Origin: Panagrolaimus kolymaensis
Lineage: Eukaryota > Nematoda > Chromadorea > Rhabditida > Panagrolaimidae
NCBI GenBank assembly: GCA_028622995.1
Contig: JAJQJQ010000014.1
Location: 3,472,001-3,536,000 of the forward strand
Direction: 5' to 3'
Length of the DNA stretch: 64,000 nt
A model generated the notes under the pieces. It saw only the letters and a list, made by a program, of their open reading frames with translations. It had not been told where the DNA came from and did no database searches. Positions 1 through 11,060 of this stretch are shown here, one piece after another (position 1 is the first letter of the stretch; the number at the start of each line of letters is the position of its first letter). Position numbers and translations under genes: made by a program.

Positions 1-836
1 CGGCTTTTTATCTGAAAAGAAAAACCTTTGATTAATTTCTAAAGATTTGGGTTAACTTACCCTCGCTTTTTGGAGAAACTAATAACCATTTTGCATCAGA
101 TAAATTAGTAATTTTAAGTTCAAACAATCCATGGTATTCGACTCTTTGGTTTGCATTTATGAGTAATAAATGTTTCAATTTGTTCTAAAAATTTCTAATA
201 TTAATTTTTAAAAATAGCTTTGGAAATTTATGAAATTTTTTTACCGAAGGTTCACTAGTTGACATCGTTTATAAATAAATAGGATACGAGCGAGAAACGA
301 CGACCATCGAACCAACGAAAGTTATGCGAGACAAAAATGGCTTATCTTAAGTTTGATTTTCCTCCAAAAAAATATATTTAGAGAGCAAACATATTTGTTG
401 GTCGTAAAAAAATAAGTATGTTCGGAGGATATTGAGAAGTATCATTGTCGCCTTTAAGGTCACTGGGAATTGAAAAGGAAAGTTGCCCTGGTTTTACATA
501 TATTTTTTATAAGGGCCGTATGAAAACAAAATATATGTAGGTGAATGTCTCGAAACTCATAATGGCGATAAAAAATATTTGCTTTTTCGTTTTAATATAT
601 TTTTTTTTTTGCTTTAATTCAATACTCTTTTAGTTTTTCTTTATTTTTAACAATAAAAAATTAATAACAAAAAAAAAACTATGATACCTAACAAAACTAA
701 CAAAGACAGATTTATTTTATGTCGATGGATAAACTTTCACAGCTAGAATATGAACAATGAAAACGAAACGTTTGTGGGGGGAAAAATTTATCATTGCATA
801 AAATGATTTCAATCAAATAAGGTTTCATATCAGAAA
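1..836. other. AT-rich stretch, no supported gene
   Basis: No open frame here could be joined by splice sites to a protein with recognisable composition. A 14-codon ATG frame near 338-382 is too short to support. The stretch is the 3' flank of the minus-strand membrane protein gene that ends at 837. Confidence 0.5.
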
Positions 837-1754
837 TTAATCGTCTATATTCAAAATAATATCATCTTTAATAGTTTCATGCTTGAGTTCATGTTCAATT
901 TCAAGGATGTTAAAAATTCTAAAAAAATTCCTTTGTTAAAACTTAAAATTGATAAATCTAATACCTTCGCCTGCCCCAAAATAGCGTATATGTGCAAACA
1001 CTAGCAACAGCAATTTCAAACAATGCAAACGCTGGAATATATTTCCAACATGGCTTCCATGCTTTTAGTACAACTTTGCTATATTCCTTCAAGTTTTTTG
1101 GACGATCTACCTTTTCATTCTAAAAAATTAATAATTTCTTCAAGCAAAATTTTAAAAAACGCACATAAAAAATTTGAAGTGGTGAAGCAATTACTGGATA
1201 TATAACTCCCACACCAATAAATAATCCAGCCATTCTAGATAAAATAGTTGAAATTTTTGGTTCCTCTTCAAGCAAAAGTGGTTTTTTAACATAAGATTTA
1301 TATATTCCATAATAAGAAACTAAACCAAAAATAAGGATTGAAAAATCAACGATAGGCTTTTTTGGTGCAACTTTTACTATTCTCTTGAAACGTGCTTTTG
1401 GATCATTCAAAAAATGATTACCAATAAATTTAATGTCTAAAAAAGAAAAATAATTAATTATTTATAAGCTTTAATTTTCATAAATTTACCAAGAATACTT
1501 GATGAAACATAGCAACCCGCCAATCCAATAAATGCGGGTACTTTTAAGGAATATCTTTCATTTCGATTCGGCCATTTTTTAACCAAATTTTCTATCATTT
1601 TTTTTCGATCTTTGTCATTCATTTCTGCCAATGAAATCCAAAAAGATGATCGTGGTTTTACAAATTTATCAGAAACATTTTTAGAATCAGAAGAAATAAG
1701 TGAACGGAATTTATTAAAAATTGATTCGACAAAAAGTGGAACTTCAGGAGACAT
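837..1754 (-). CDS. Predicted four-pass membrane protein, four exons, function unknown
   Basis: Four exons on the minus strand: 1490-1754, 1165-1436, 965-1119 and 837-918. They join in frame across GT-AG introns to give 257 residues. The first ATG is taken at 1754 (MSPEVPLF); a TTG further upstream is ignored. The soluble N-terminal third is basic (DKDRKKMIENLVKKW). Four hydrophobic segments follow: near AFIGLAGCYVSSSIL, FSILIFGLVSYYGIY, MAGLFIGVGVIYPVIAS and AFALFEIAVASVCTYTLFW. The C-terminal tail is charged and ends with a natural stop. I do not recognise the family. A small four-pass organelle protein of the TMEM126 kind is only a guess. The two internal exon ends also work as open frames into intron, so isolated frames underestimate this gene. 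The upstream neighbour at 2169-2541 runs in the same direction. Confidence 0.7.
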
Positions 1755-2168
1755 TTTGAGCGAGAAAAAAAGAATTAACAACGACCAAGTTTAAAGAAAA
1801 ATAAATTTTTTCCAAAAAAAGGACGACAAAAAATTTTTTCGCGATGAGAATTTTTTTTCTTTAATTATGATCCAAGTTCACTAAGCTGATTGTTTGGTGC
1901 GGGCTTGCATCGAGGGTCATTTGAGATTTATATAAAAATGTTAGCATTCCTTCGGGATTCAAAAGAAAACAAAATATTTATTTTGCGAAGCTACAAACCA
2001 TTTTGGATTTTGACTTTAAAATAAATAAAAAGTTGAATAATTTAAAGAAGTGAAAAAAAATAAATAAAAATCAGAAATGGTAATTTTTCTTTCATGTGTT
2101 AAATATTTTTAAACCTTGAAGATGAACAATAGGCGGGTTTTGAAGAAAGACATGTATTAATATTAAAA

Positions 2169-2541
2169 TCAATCTTTTTTATTTGGTTTCAAATCATTGT
2201 TAACTTTTTCTGGTTGGGTTTTAGTAGAATTAAAAATACTAAAAAATGGAAAATTAAAAAATTCAGAAAAAATGCAAGAAAATCTTACTTCAGTGATTCT
2301 CGAAATAACGAAGTCAAAAAAGTTGATTGCCGTTCTGCAGGTTGTTGTTGGTCAACACTAAAACTAAAATGATAAAAGAAGTTTACAAAAAAAATAAGTT
2401 GCTTTACTTTGATTTTCTTCCTGATTCACTTTGTTTTGAATGATAGTTAGTGAGTGTTTCTAAAGCTGTATAAACAAAAGCTGCTCCATTCCAAGACATT
2501 TTATAAAAGGTTCCTGAAGATAAAGCGCGTTTTAAAAGCAT
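2169..2541 (-). CDS. Small conserved-looking protein, three exons, unknown
   Basis: Three short minus-strand exons, 2408-2541, 2289-2363 and 2169-2238, join in frame to 92 residues. The ATG at 2541 begins MLLKRALSSGTFYKMSW. Introns are 44 and 50 bases with good GTAAAG/GTAAGA donors and TTTTAG acceptors. If the second intron is not removed, the frame stops at 2285-2287 and gives a 70-residue protein, so two isoforms are possible. A second acceptor six bases downstream of the first (TTTTAGTTTTAG) would drop two residues. The product is hydrophilic, rich in Q, S and K, with a basic N-terminus that could be a mitochondrial presequence (inference). It is divergent from the six-finger gene starting at 2786, leaving about 245 bases of shared upstream DNA. 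I do not recognise it. Confidence 0.5.
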
Positions 2542-2785
2542 GAAATATTTTTAAATAAAAAAAGATGTGAAAAAATAATTTCGTGAAGAGACTTTTTTTC
2601 TAGCCTTTTATATTTGGTAAATTTGAATTCTTTTTTTGGCGCGTGTGGGCGATGAAAATGGAGGAAACAAATTTTTTAAAACGTTTCTTAAAAAATGGCG
2701 ATTAGATTATTTTAGCGGAAAATCGAGCACGCAAATTTATTTCAGTAATTTAAAAATATTTTAAATAAGTAATTTTAGGGCGATT

Positions 2786-5139
2786 ATGTCACGGAATGAA
2801 ATCATTAAAAAAGAGATTAAAGATTCAGAGGAAGACAAGTAAGTAAACTTTTAAAATCAAATTTAAAAAACACCGCTAATTTTCAGACTTTCAAGTGATG
2901 TAACTTCCAATCCTTTGAATGATACTGAACTTCGAGATAATGTCAACCATATAGAAAATTTTAGTACTAATGATTCTGATGGTAATAGGTATATAAAAAA
3001 GCTACTTGGAATATATATTGAGAAATCGCAAAATAACGATATAAATTTTTTAGACCTCCAAGCAAAAAGCGGAAAATTCATGCTTCTTCTCCTTACACTC
3101 AAAAAGCCAAAAAACATCCTTCGAAAAAATCAGTTTCTCTTGCTGCTTCCAATGAAAAGTCTGTTTATAATTTGCGTAAACGCCCACAGAGAAAGTTGCC
3201 TGCTATTAAAGAAGAAATAATTGATGACTATCATGAGTATAGTGAATTAGAAATGAATAGCGATGAAGAAGAATTTGGAGATAATGAAATGGATTTTACT
3301 ATCACTGATGAATCTGAAAATGAGAACTCGGATGAACCAAATGAAAATAAAGAAAAGTTAGTTTAAAATATATATATATAAATTTTCTTGATCTAAAAAA
3401 GTAAGAATTTATATTTTTTTTTCAGCACAAAAACACTAAATATTGTGATTGATGAAACCAAAATCATTCACTCACCAAATTTTGTGTTTCATTCCAGTAA
3501 TAAAAATGTGCCAAAAGCATATTTATTTATTTTTAATTCAAAAGATCCATCTTTATGTTATAAATATAGAAAGAAGGAGAAAAATTATATTTGTATTTGT
3601 TGTGAACGACGTCATAAACATGTTAATACAGTCAAAATCATCCAATTCAATGGGAAAGAATGTGTTCAATTAGTAAGCGCTAAGCATGTTTGTGAATTGA
3701 TTCCTTATGAACATGAGAAGCAAAAAGGAATTATAAAATTGCCTGATTTTGAACTAAGACCTAATAAAAATGGCAAATCAAACTCAGTTTTATTGATATT
3801 CGATTCCGCTAATCGAAACATGTGTTATAAATATAGTTGGTACGAATGCGGATATTATTGCACACGATGCCAGTTCAAAGGTAAACGAACAATGGCAAGA
3901 CTTTGCTATGATAAAAATAATGAAAAGTATGTAATTATAATAGCAGATGACCATATTTGTGCTTCGCGACTTTACAAACCACTCAAAGAAGAAAATAATA
4001 TTATTATTAAGTCGGATATGTTTGAATGGCAATGCAATAAATATGGCGCACCAAAATCAAGATTAGTTATATTTTCATCCAAAACGAAAAATTTATGTTA
4101 CTCTTATGTGAATTCTGGAAATTATTGGTATTGTTTAATGTGTCAAAAAAACTCTAAAAAATATATAGGCGCAAAATTGAAAGTTGATGAAAATGGTGAC
4201 GAGTTTTTACAACTAAATGATGAAGAACATCGATGCGATCCAGTTCCATATAAACCACAAAGAGAACAAAAATTTGCTAAATTAACAACCTTCAATAAAA
4301 TTATTGAAGCTCCTAATTTTGAAATATTTAAATACAAACAAAATGAAATAGAAAAAACTAGATTATTTATTTTTACATCAGCAGATAGAAAGCTTTGTTA
4401 TGAATATTTTTTAACAAAAAAATCTAAGCTTTATAAATGCAGTGGTTGTCAACTCAAAAACATAGATGTGAAAGCTCGAATTTTTTTAAATGAAGATGAA
4501 ACAAATATTGTAAAATTAGGAGATTCGGAACATGTTTGCGAACCTCGAGAATATCAACCAGACAAATTTCAAAATGATTCAAAAGTTTATAAACCAAATT
4601 ATGAATTAATTGAGGAATGGAAAAATGGAAAGAAAATTAAAAAATTGAATATTTTCATCACCAAAGATAAGATTACTTTTTATCAACATTATTTTATATC
4701 GAAAGATAAAACGTTTGCATGTTCTAAATGTATTTCAAAAAAACATAATGTCCGAGTGAAAATTTGTACCGACGATGATGGAAATGAATATGTTAGCTTA
4801 AGCAAGGCTTCACATGTTTGCGAACCAATTAATAAAAAAGATATTGAAGAAAAAGAAATTATCAAACTACCAAACTATAAAACTTATGAAAAATTTTTTC
4901 GAGGAAAAATGATTAAAAAATTAATGGTATTTGCCAACGAAATTCAAACAACGGGCTATGAATACACATGGCGTAAAGAAATGTATGGAATAGTTACATA
5001 TTTATGTTCTACTTGTGACCATAACCACCGTAGCAGTGTTACTGCAAAGCTTATTAAAAATGAAGGTGAAGAAGAGTTTCTTGAATTAGGGAAAAATAAG
5101 CATAAATGTCAACCAATTTCACGACCCGCTGATACATAA
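2786..5139 (+). CDS. Six-finger C2HC (FLYWCH/WRKY-like) nuclear protein
   Basis: Four exons, 2786-2838, 2887-2988, 3054-3356 and 3426-5139, join in frame to 723 residues. After an acidic start (MSRNEIIKKEIKDSEED) comes a basic motif PPSKKRK that looks like a nuclear localisation signal. An NLRKRPQRK patch and a Glu/Asp-rich stretch follow. From about residue 190 there are six tandem modules of about 85-95 residues. Each has a run like LIIF or LFIF, then CYKY/CYEY, then a C-x2-C pair (CICC, CTRC, CLMC, CSGC, CSKC, CSTC), and ends in H-x-C (HVC, HIC, HRC, HVC, HVC, HKC). This C2HC layout resembles FLYWCH and WRKY-GCM1 zinc fingers, known DNA-binding folds. Function here is inferred. It is a paralogue of the genes at 44.4-46.6 and 49.0-51.4 kb but lacks their N-terminal PH-like region. 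Confidence 0.8.
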
Positions 5140-5439
5140 CCTAACTATGATACATACTTTCCAAAAATGGTTTCCAATACCTTTTTTAAAATATGTTGTT
5201 TTAATTTTGTTCATTTTTGTGTGGGATTTTTATTTATTTTTTGATAATATAATTTATTAAATAATTTCGTTCAAGCAAAATTTAAACACGTTATAAACTA
5301 AAAAAATAATTTCGACTTTCAAGATTTTTTGCAACTTTTGATGCAACAAATCTTTATCTACCGATTCTTAAAAACTGAGGAGTTTTCAATAAAGTTTATC
5401 TTAAAATACAATCTTGATAAAATTGTCAGCCATTATATA

Positions 5440-5605
5440 AGACGCCGATATTTAAAAAGTTTTAGGACAGTGCTAAATTTCTCACTTTTTTGAAAAAGTG
5501 TCTCTTTTGCCATTTTTTTCAATTGATTTTTTTGGCAAAAGAGACACTTTTTCAAAAAAGTGCGAAATTTAGCACTGTCCTAAAACTTTTTAAATATCGG
5601 CGTCT
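5440..5605. repeat. Foldback / MITE-like element, near-perfect inverted repeat
   Basis: Two 72-base arms (5440-5511 and 5534-5605) are reverse complements with one mismatch seen, around a 22-base loop. The ends are AGACGCC and GGCGTCT. TATA flanks both sides, compatible with a TA or TATA target duplication as made by Tc1/mariner-type transposases. There is no coding potential, so it would be non-autonomous. The transcript would form a long hairpin. Confidence 0.8.
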
Positions 5606-5789
5606 TATATCCTAAAACGTTATTTGCAAAAATTTAGTGGTTTGATAATGAGCAAAAGCTTTTAACGCAACTTAACATAACAATGCTATTATTAAATCAA
5701 TTCTCGTCATGCATTATCTAAAATTTGTTATAAGTATTGGTTAAAAAATAAAGAAAAGAAAAAATTATATTATTTAATAAAAAAAAAAG

Positions 5790-6069
5790 GTGAAGTTTCT
5801 AGTTCTTTACATTATTTTCTTCTTCTTGGTCAATGAAACTGATGCTTTAGCTAACGAAGGCGTCACTGTAAGTTATTTTTTGCTAGCTTGATTTACAAAT
5901 AAATAACGTGAAAAACATATTTTAGGGGAAAGATGGAACTGATATTCCAGTTGGTTGGAGACTTTGTAACGACGAAGATAAATTGATCATACGAAATGAT
6001 CGTTGGTGTGAAGGACAGAAGGGTTTGGCCGGAATAAATGGCAAGATGTTTCATTGCATTTCATACTAA
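5790..6069 (+). CDS. Small secreted protein, two exons, GTG in place of start ATG
   Basis: Exons 5790-5867 and 5926-6069 join at phase 0 to 73 codons, with a GTAAGT donor and TTTTAG acceptor. The N-terminus reads as a signal peptide (KFLVLYIIFFFLVNETDALA), followed by a mature part with three cysteines (WRLC, RWCE, FHC). The codon before KFLVL is GTG, and an in-frame TAA lies 12 bases upstream, so no ATG is available. Possible explanations are a lost start, a non-AUG start, or a missed 5' exon supplying the ATG. The family is not recognised. It is placed between the foldback element and a truncated finger gene. Confidence 0.5.
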
Positions 6070-6522
6070 AACAAACAAGTGTTTTCCTTTTTTTTTATAA
6101 CAAATATGTCAATTTTTTTATAAATCATTTAAAATACTTATAAAAGTTTAAATAAATAAATTGCAAGTAAAACAAACTTTATTTTCTATTTACAGGAAGC
6201 AAAATATAAGAAGGTCGAAAATAAACTAAAAAAAGCAATTAAATTTTTTTTTAAAGTTTAGAGAACCATTAATATCCACCTTTTGTCAATTTATTCCTCA
6301 AATATTTTTTGGGAAGAAAATACTACGAAATAATTGACTGATAGAGAAAAGCATTTCTCTCAAAAGTTTCTGAACTTTCGTTTGATCGAAAATTATTTAT
6401 GGAATGAGGCTAAATGAACCTTATTTATTAGCAATTGGATTTCTTTTAAAGATTTAATCTTTAGAGAGAAATTAATAACTGAAAGAGAAAATCATTTCTC
6501 TCAAAAGTTTCTGTAATTTTGC
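6070..6522. other. AT-rich spacer with a direct repeat
   Basis: No gene seen. It contains the first copy of a roughly 70-base direct repeat (6331-6398); the second copy is at 6471-6540 and runs into the start of the truncated finger frame. Confidence 0.5.
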
Positions 6523-6540
6523 TTGATCGAAAATTATTTT
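6331..6540. repeat. Direct repeat pair at the 5' edge of the truncated finger gene
   Basis: Copies at 6331-6398 and 6471-6540 share the core CATTTCTCTCAAAAGTTTCT followed by TTGATCGAAAATTATT, with scattered differences. The second copy abuts the point where finger-coding sequence begins, so it may mark the breakpoint that removed the 5' part of the gene. Confidence 0.6.
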
Positions 6541-7590
6541 GTCAAGATAAGCAAAACTCAACATGTCTGTGAACCTCGAGAGTATGATTCAGAAAAATTT
6601 AAAGATGATATAATTATTTTTAACCTAAATTTTGGAAAAATCGAGAATTCAATAAATGGAAAAATGAAAACTCGACTAATTATTTTTTCAACAGAATATA
6701 AAAAGCAATGCTATGAATTTACTATTAAACGACCAAATAATAAAGAAGTATATTATTGTAATAAATGTCATGCAAAAGGAAATTTTATTGGTGCTTTTAT
6801 TCTAAAAAATGATAATGGAGATGAATATCTTAGTGTGCAAGGAAAACAGCATGTTTGTGAATTAATTGATTATGTGCGTAGTAAAAAAGAGGAGGAAAAT
6901 CTTAAAATTATTCGGAAACCTCATTATCAAATAGGACATTTGAAAGAAAAGACACCAAAAAAGCTAATAACATTTTATGATGATGATCAAACTTTATGCT
7001 ATGAATATACAAGAAGCAGCAATAATGGCATTTTTTATTGTAAAGGTTGTCGAAATATCCATAATGTTTATGTTTCTGCAAAAATTATAAAAGATGAAAA
7101 AAATGGTGATGATTGTTTGGAATTGGGCACAACTCAACATGTATGCAAACCAAGGCCCTTTATTCTCGAAAAGTTAACACCAAACTTTGTGAATTCGGAT
7201 GGCTTTAAAACCGATGAATATCGTGATGCTCGAAGTGGAGAAATTAAAAAAAGATTAATCGTTTTTGATCATAAAGATAAAAGCTTATGTCATATCTATC
7301 ATAATATTTTCAATAGAGGTAAAGATTATTGGATATGTTCAGAATGTCAGAAATTGAAAAAAACTATTTCTGTAAAGTTTGGCAAAAATGAAGAAGGACA
7401 AGATTTTGTGGTTGAATTAAATCCAAAGCCACATATCTGCGAACTTCAGGAATATATTCCATCTGAAGTCAAACCATTTAAACCGCAAGATATCGAATTT
7501 TGTTTGATCTTAATTTATTTCGCTTCTTCTTGTCCATCGCCCGTTTTTTCAAAAAATTACGCAGTGAATAATTTTCCAAATAAATGTTAA
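6523..7590 (+). pseudogene. 5'-truncated three-finger C2HC (FLYWCH-like) paralogue
   Basis: An open frame of 355 codons starting at TTG, not ATG. It opens in the tail of a finger (TQHVCEPREY, matching finger 4 of the six-finger gene upstream). Three complete C2HC modules follow, with CNKC, CKGC and CSEC pairs closed by HVC, HVC and HIC. After the last finger the C-terminus (PSPVFSKNYAVNNFPNKC) has no counterpart in the paralogues. No acidic region, nuclear signal or acceptor site was found upstream, only a direct repeat. The long frame is intact, so it could still be expressed from a cryptic start. More likely it is a recent 5'-truncated copy of the 2786-5139 gene. Both lie on the same strand, about 1.4 kb apart. 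Confidence 0.6.
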
Positions 7591-7665
7591 TGCTATATTT
7601 TTATTTTTATTTTTGTTGCTATATCGAAAAATGATTAATAAACGACAAAGTTTATCTAAAGTTTT

Positions 7666-9010
7666 TCAGAAAATAGCTAGCGATGTCACAGAATTTTTCT
7701 TTTTATTTATTATCCTTGTTTTCATTAAATTCCAAATAAATTTTGGAATTTTTCTAAATACTATCAAAAATACATCTTTAACATCATCGCGATATCCATT
7801 CATAATAGACAAAACCAAAAAAGAATCAATAAAAACTCGAATAATTCGAAAACATCGTACGGTGGTTTTTTCATCTTTCATCCATTTAAACCAATAAGGA
7901 TAATTTAAAAATGATTTATATCGTTCAAATTCGTTAAGAAAATCCAAAATTAATATGAAGGATAATAAAACTGTTTGAATTGAAAAAATAATTACGATAC
8001 GAAGATTAATTTTTAGGGCTTCTTTGTTAGTTGAGGCCTTAAAGTTTTTTCTTCCTTTTTATTTCTTAAAACTATTTTCTTTTTTTTTATATTGGCAGGT
8101 GGTTACTTACCTGAAATAAAAATTGCATGGAAATTTTTCGAATTAATAAAACTACAAATATTATTGAAAAAAATAACGCCAACAATGGAATGCCTCTTTC
8201 AATATGAATTTGAATATTTAAAAATGCATATCTTAATTTGAGGGATGAACAATTAATCTCTTGAATTGCATAATCTAATACTAAAAAAATACTATTTAAA
8301 GAAATCCAATTTAATTCACTTTAATAAAAAGTAGCTCTTCACGTTATTTTGAAAACATATAAAGCGTAGAAAAATTTTATCTATAAAAACTTACGCATAT
8401 CGCAGGACGAGTCACTCAGATCTTTGTCAATCCCAGATTCAATAAAAGTTAAAGAAAAATTAAATAAAATATAAATTGTTTCAGTAATAAAAATAACTAA
8501 AAAATAAAAGCATTTTGTGTGACTTTTATAACAAAAAAAAAGAATAAAATTACTCAAAATAATTTTCCAATTTTTAGCTAATTTTTTATAAATTTTTGGA
8601 TAATAAACTGCTAAAAATCTTGAACCTGTAAGCATAAATAATCCTATGCATGGAAGTTTATAAATAACGTTAAAATTTCCTGCAATGTAAAGCCACGACC
8701 ATGTTAAAACCGGATAATAACATGTTTGTTTTGAAGAATCATCAAATTCCGAACAAATAAAATCATGACTAGTTAATAAATCAATGATAGCCAAATTCAG
8801 GATAAACCATCGATAATGAAGTTTAATTCGACCAAAAAGTGAAATTCCAATTACTATCAATGCTAACACAGCAGAAATATATCCAAAGTGGCTAACTTTT
8901 AGTCGATATGGAAGTTGAAAGAATACGCAACTAACATATTCCCTTAAATATGCTTCTTGCTCCGGGGTTGAACATGGAATGAGGCCTTCTTTAATGACAT
9001 TATTTCCCAT
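7666..9010 (-). CDS. Nematode seven-transmembrane chemoreceptor, three exons
   Basis: Exons 8395-9010, 8111-8280 and 7666-8037 join in frame (phases 1 and 0) to 385 residues with ATG at 9010. Hydrophobic segments fit a 7TM receptor: VLALIVIGISLFG, WFILNLAIIDLL, a third ending in GSRFLAVYYP at the usual DRY position, a fourth near YFLVIFITETIYIL, IPLLALFFSIIFVVLLI, IVIIFSIQTVLLSFILIL and a seventh near FIDSFLVLSIMNG. The third acceptor is a weak ACTTTAAG, chosen because it alone restores the frame. Function, by family: a G-protein-coupled chemosensory receptor at the membrane of sensory neurons. Ligand and subfamily are not assigned. It is the first of three receptor genes on this strand. Confidence 0.75.
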
Positions 9011-9525
9011 TAAAATAATAAATCAAAAAAATGAGATTTCAGGCTTTTGTTTTCCAAAATTAAAAGAAAAAAAAAATAAAATTTAAAAATAAAATGCGTT
9101 TTATTATTAATTTTTTGTTTTTCAGAATAAAAAAAGTTATAAAAAAATGGTAATTTAATTTATTTAAGGGTTTTACAGTTTTTTAACGAAACTTTGGAGA
9201 ATGGAAACATGTATTTTAATACTTCAAATATGTTTTTCTTTTAAAGAATAAAAATGGTAACTTTATTTAATTTTGTTTTCCCTCTGTAAATTTGTTTTTA
9301 TGTAGCTTACTGACATTTTTTGTATTTTTCTTCTTAAAAGATATTTTTATTTTATTAAATAAAGAAAGATCTCAAACATTAATTTGATTTGAAATATAAA
9401 ATTATTTATTTATTCATGCCTCAGCTTTACCACTTGAAATTATTTTGTTTGTTTATGTTTGGACTAATTTTTCCATGGTTTTCAATTTTAAAATAAGAAT
9501 GTAAAATTATAAGCAAATAATTTAC
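9011..9525. other. AT-rich intergenic stretch
   Basis: This is the upstream side of the receptor gene starting at 9010. No coding exon was found. It is mostly homopolymer-rich A/T sequence. Confidence 0.4.
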
Positions 9526-9636
9526 CTTGGGTTAGTCTTTTGAAATGATATCATATACCTTTTTAGAAATATTTTCATTGGAAAATACCAAAGCGAAATT
9601 ATTATTTTTTTCTTTATCAAATATACATACAACTTG
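9526..9636 (-). pseudogene. Relic exon 4 of the PH-like/C2HC-finger family
   Basis: This 111-base segment has a TTTTTAG acceptor before it and a GTAAAT donor after it. It has exactly the length of exon 4 in both intact paralogues (46106-46216 and 50887-50997). Its translation contains VCIFDKEKNNNFALVF, nearly the same as the paralogue at 50.9 kb. Codon 35 is TAA, so it cannot be translated through. No neighbouring exons were found. The DNA following it (9.64-9.97 kb) belongs to a dispersed repeat also found beside the broken copy at 46.9-47.3 kb. Confidence 0.7.
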
Positions 9637-9639
9637 CTA

Positions 9640-9970
9640 AAAATTAAATTTTACCATAGTTTAACTTTTTTTTTCTATCTTTGTGTCTTTTGTCGGCCAA
9701 ATAAATAAAAAAAGATTTTAAACAAAAATAACAAAAAAAATTAAACTTAAATATTCAAAAGAAAAACGAAAAAAAATGAGAAAAAGCAGCTAAATGGCAA
9801 AATATACAAGCCAATTTTTTTACAATGAATTAGAAAAAAAATGAATGACCCGTTGTTTGTCATATTTTCCAATAAAGGCTAAAAAACACTTATTGAAGAT
9901 ATCCGTTTCTCTGACCTAAAGCTGAAACAAATGTATTTAGATCATACTTGGGCACTCACATTTTAAAAAT
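9640..9970. repeat. Dispersed repeat, copy 1
   Basis: It shares stretches with 17690-18180, 22560-22990 and 47240-47600, such as TTGTTTGTCATATTTTCCAA and AAAAACACTTATTGAAG (both also near 22.68 kb). There is no coding potential. It sits directly beside the relic exon, as copy 4 does beside the pseudogene at 47.2 kb. Confidence 0.6.
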
Positions 9971-10934
9971 CAATAATTTTAAAAATAATGATTCATCTTT
10001 TTCGCGGGTTTTACAAATGCAACAAATAAAAGCAAAAAAGATGTTTCTTTTTTTATTCCAAAATATTTTTCACCACAAAATCTCATTTTGCGCTTTCGCT
10101 AACCTTTTCTTTATTTAAGGGCGGCAAAAAAAAAGTTAAAATAAATCCATAAAACAAAAAAAGAGATTTATTTTATTTTTACAAAATAAGAAAGACTTTT
10201 CTTTTTAACTCTTATGAAGCTGTCGTCGATCACCGCATTTTGTTGTTGTTGTCTGTTCTTTTGAATATTTTTGTTTTTTGTTTTGTTTTGTTAATTTTAT
10301 ACTTTTCTCATAAATTTTATTTTATATTATTAGTGTTTATTTTTTTGAAGCTTGTTGCATGAATAAATTGAGAGTAAACTAAATCAAACAACTAACTCGT
10401 CATTTTGGGAAATCCGCCATTACGATGATAGCTGGCAAGTTATCAAGGGAAAAGCTAAAGAATTCAAATTAGCATTTAATTCTTCTCCAATATTTGAGTC
10501 ATACCAATTCTTTTTAGGAATGCAAGAATAACTTTGGAATTTACCTAAAACCTTAGTGTCGTCAAGCTTTGTTGAACCATGTATGTGGTAGTCGATAAAA
10601 GACAAATGTCATCAAAATTCATATGTTTTTTGACTAAAATCGGTATCTTGATCATCAATCAGTTGTGACTCTTTCATCTCTTCACTATTATTTTTTTATT
10701 AATTAGACCAACTACAACTTTTTTTACTCAAGGATTAATTTTAATTTGTGTTATTCACCTTTTCAAATTATAAATTTTAGCTTACTTTAACTATTTTTAG
10801 AAAGTTCTTTAGTTAAAAAGAGTAAGTTTTTTTTTGTAAGTGAAACATCACATTTTTGTGAAGAAAATACAAGACGTAAAAAAATAAAAATAAAAAAATT
10901 GAAATTTTATAACAATTTAATTTATTACGAATGA
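9971..10934. other. Intergenic stretch with one weak exon-like block
   Basis: Mostly A/T-rich. Between about 10420 and 10640 on the minus strand, base composition is less skewed and a 61-codon frame contains SYSCIPKKNWYDSNIGEELN, but no start, splice partners or family were found. The rest holds nothing supportable. Confidence 0.3.
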
Positions 10935-11055
10935 TTACACAATATTTTGGGGTGATGGAGAAGAAAGTTTTGAAGTGTGGTTAATATTCGTTGTTGATAC
11001 AACATTCCTTTTATATGTATTTCGATATAATAAAGCGCATAAAAAAGAATCTATG

Positions 11056-11060
11056 GAACC
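11056..11060. other. Target-site duplication, left copy
   Basis: GAACC directly before the 5' LTR; the same five bases follow the 3' LTR at 16071-16075. Five-base duplications are usual for Ty3/gypsy integrases. Confidence 0.9.

Noticed and set aside
338..382. 14-codon ATG frame near the left end
   Set aside because: Too short, no splice partners and no special composition.
1612..1794. 60-codon plus-strand frame
   Set aside because: Shadow of exon 1 of the minus-strand membrane protein gene.
7613..7947. Open frame on the plus strand over 7613-7897
   Set aside because: It is antisense to the third exon of the chemoreceptor gene, whose splice-consistent model and helix pattern are better supported.
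10420..10640. Exon-like minus-strand block containing SYSCIPKKNWYDSNIGEELN
   Set aside because: Composition looks coding, but no ATG, matching splice sites or related sequence in the window could be found. It may be a gene remnant; not strong enough to annotate as one.
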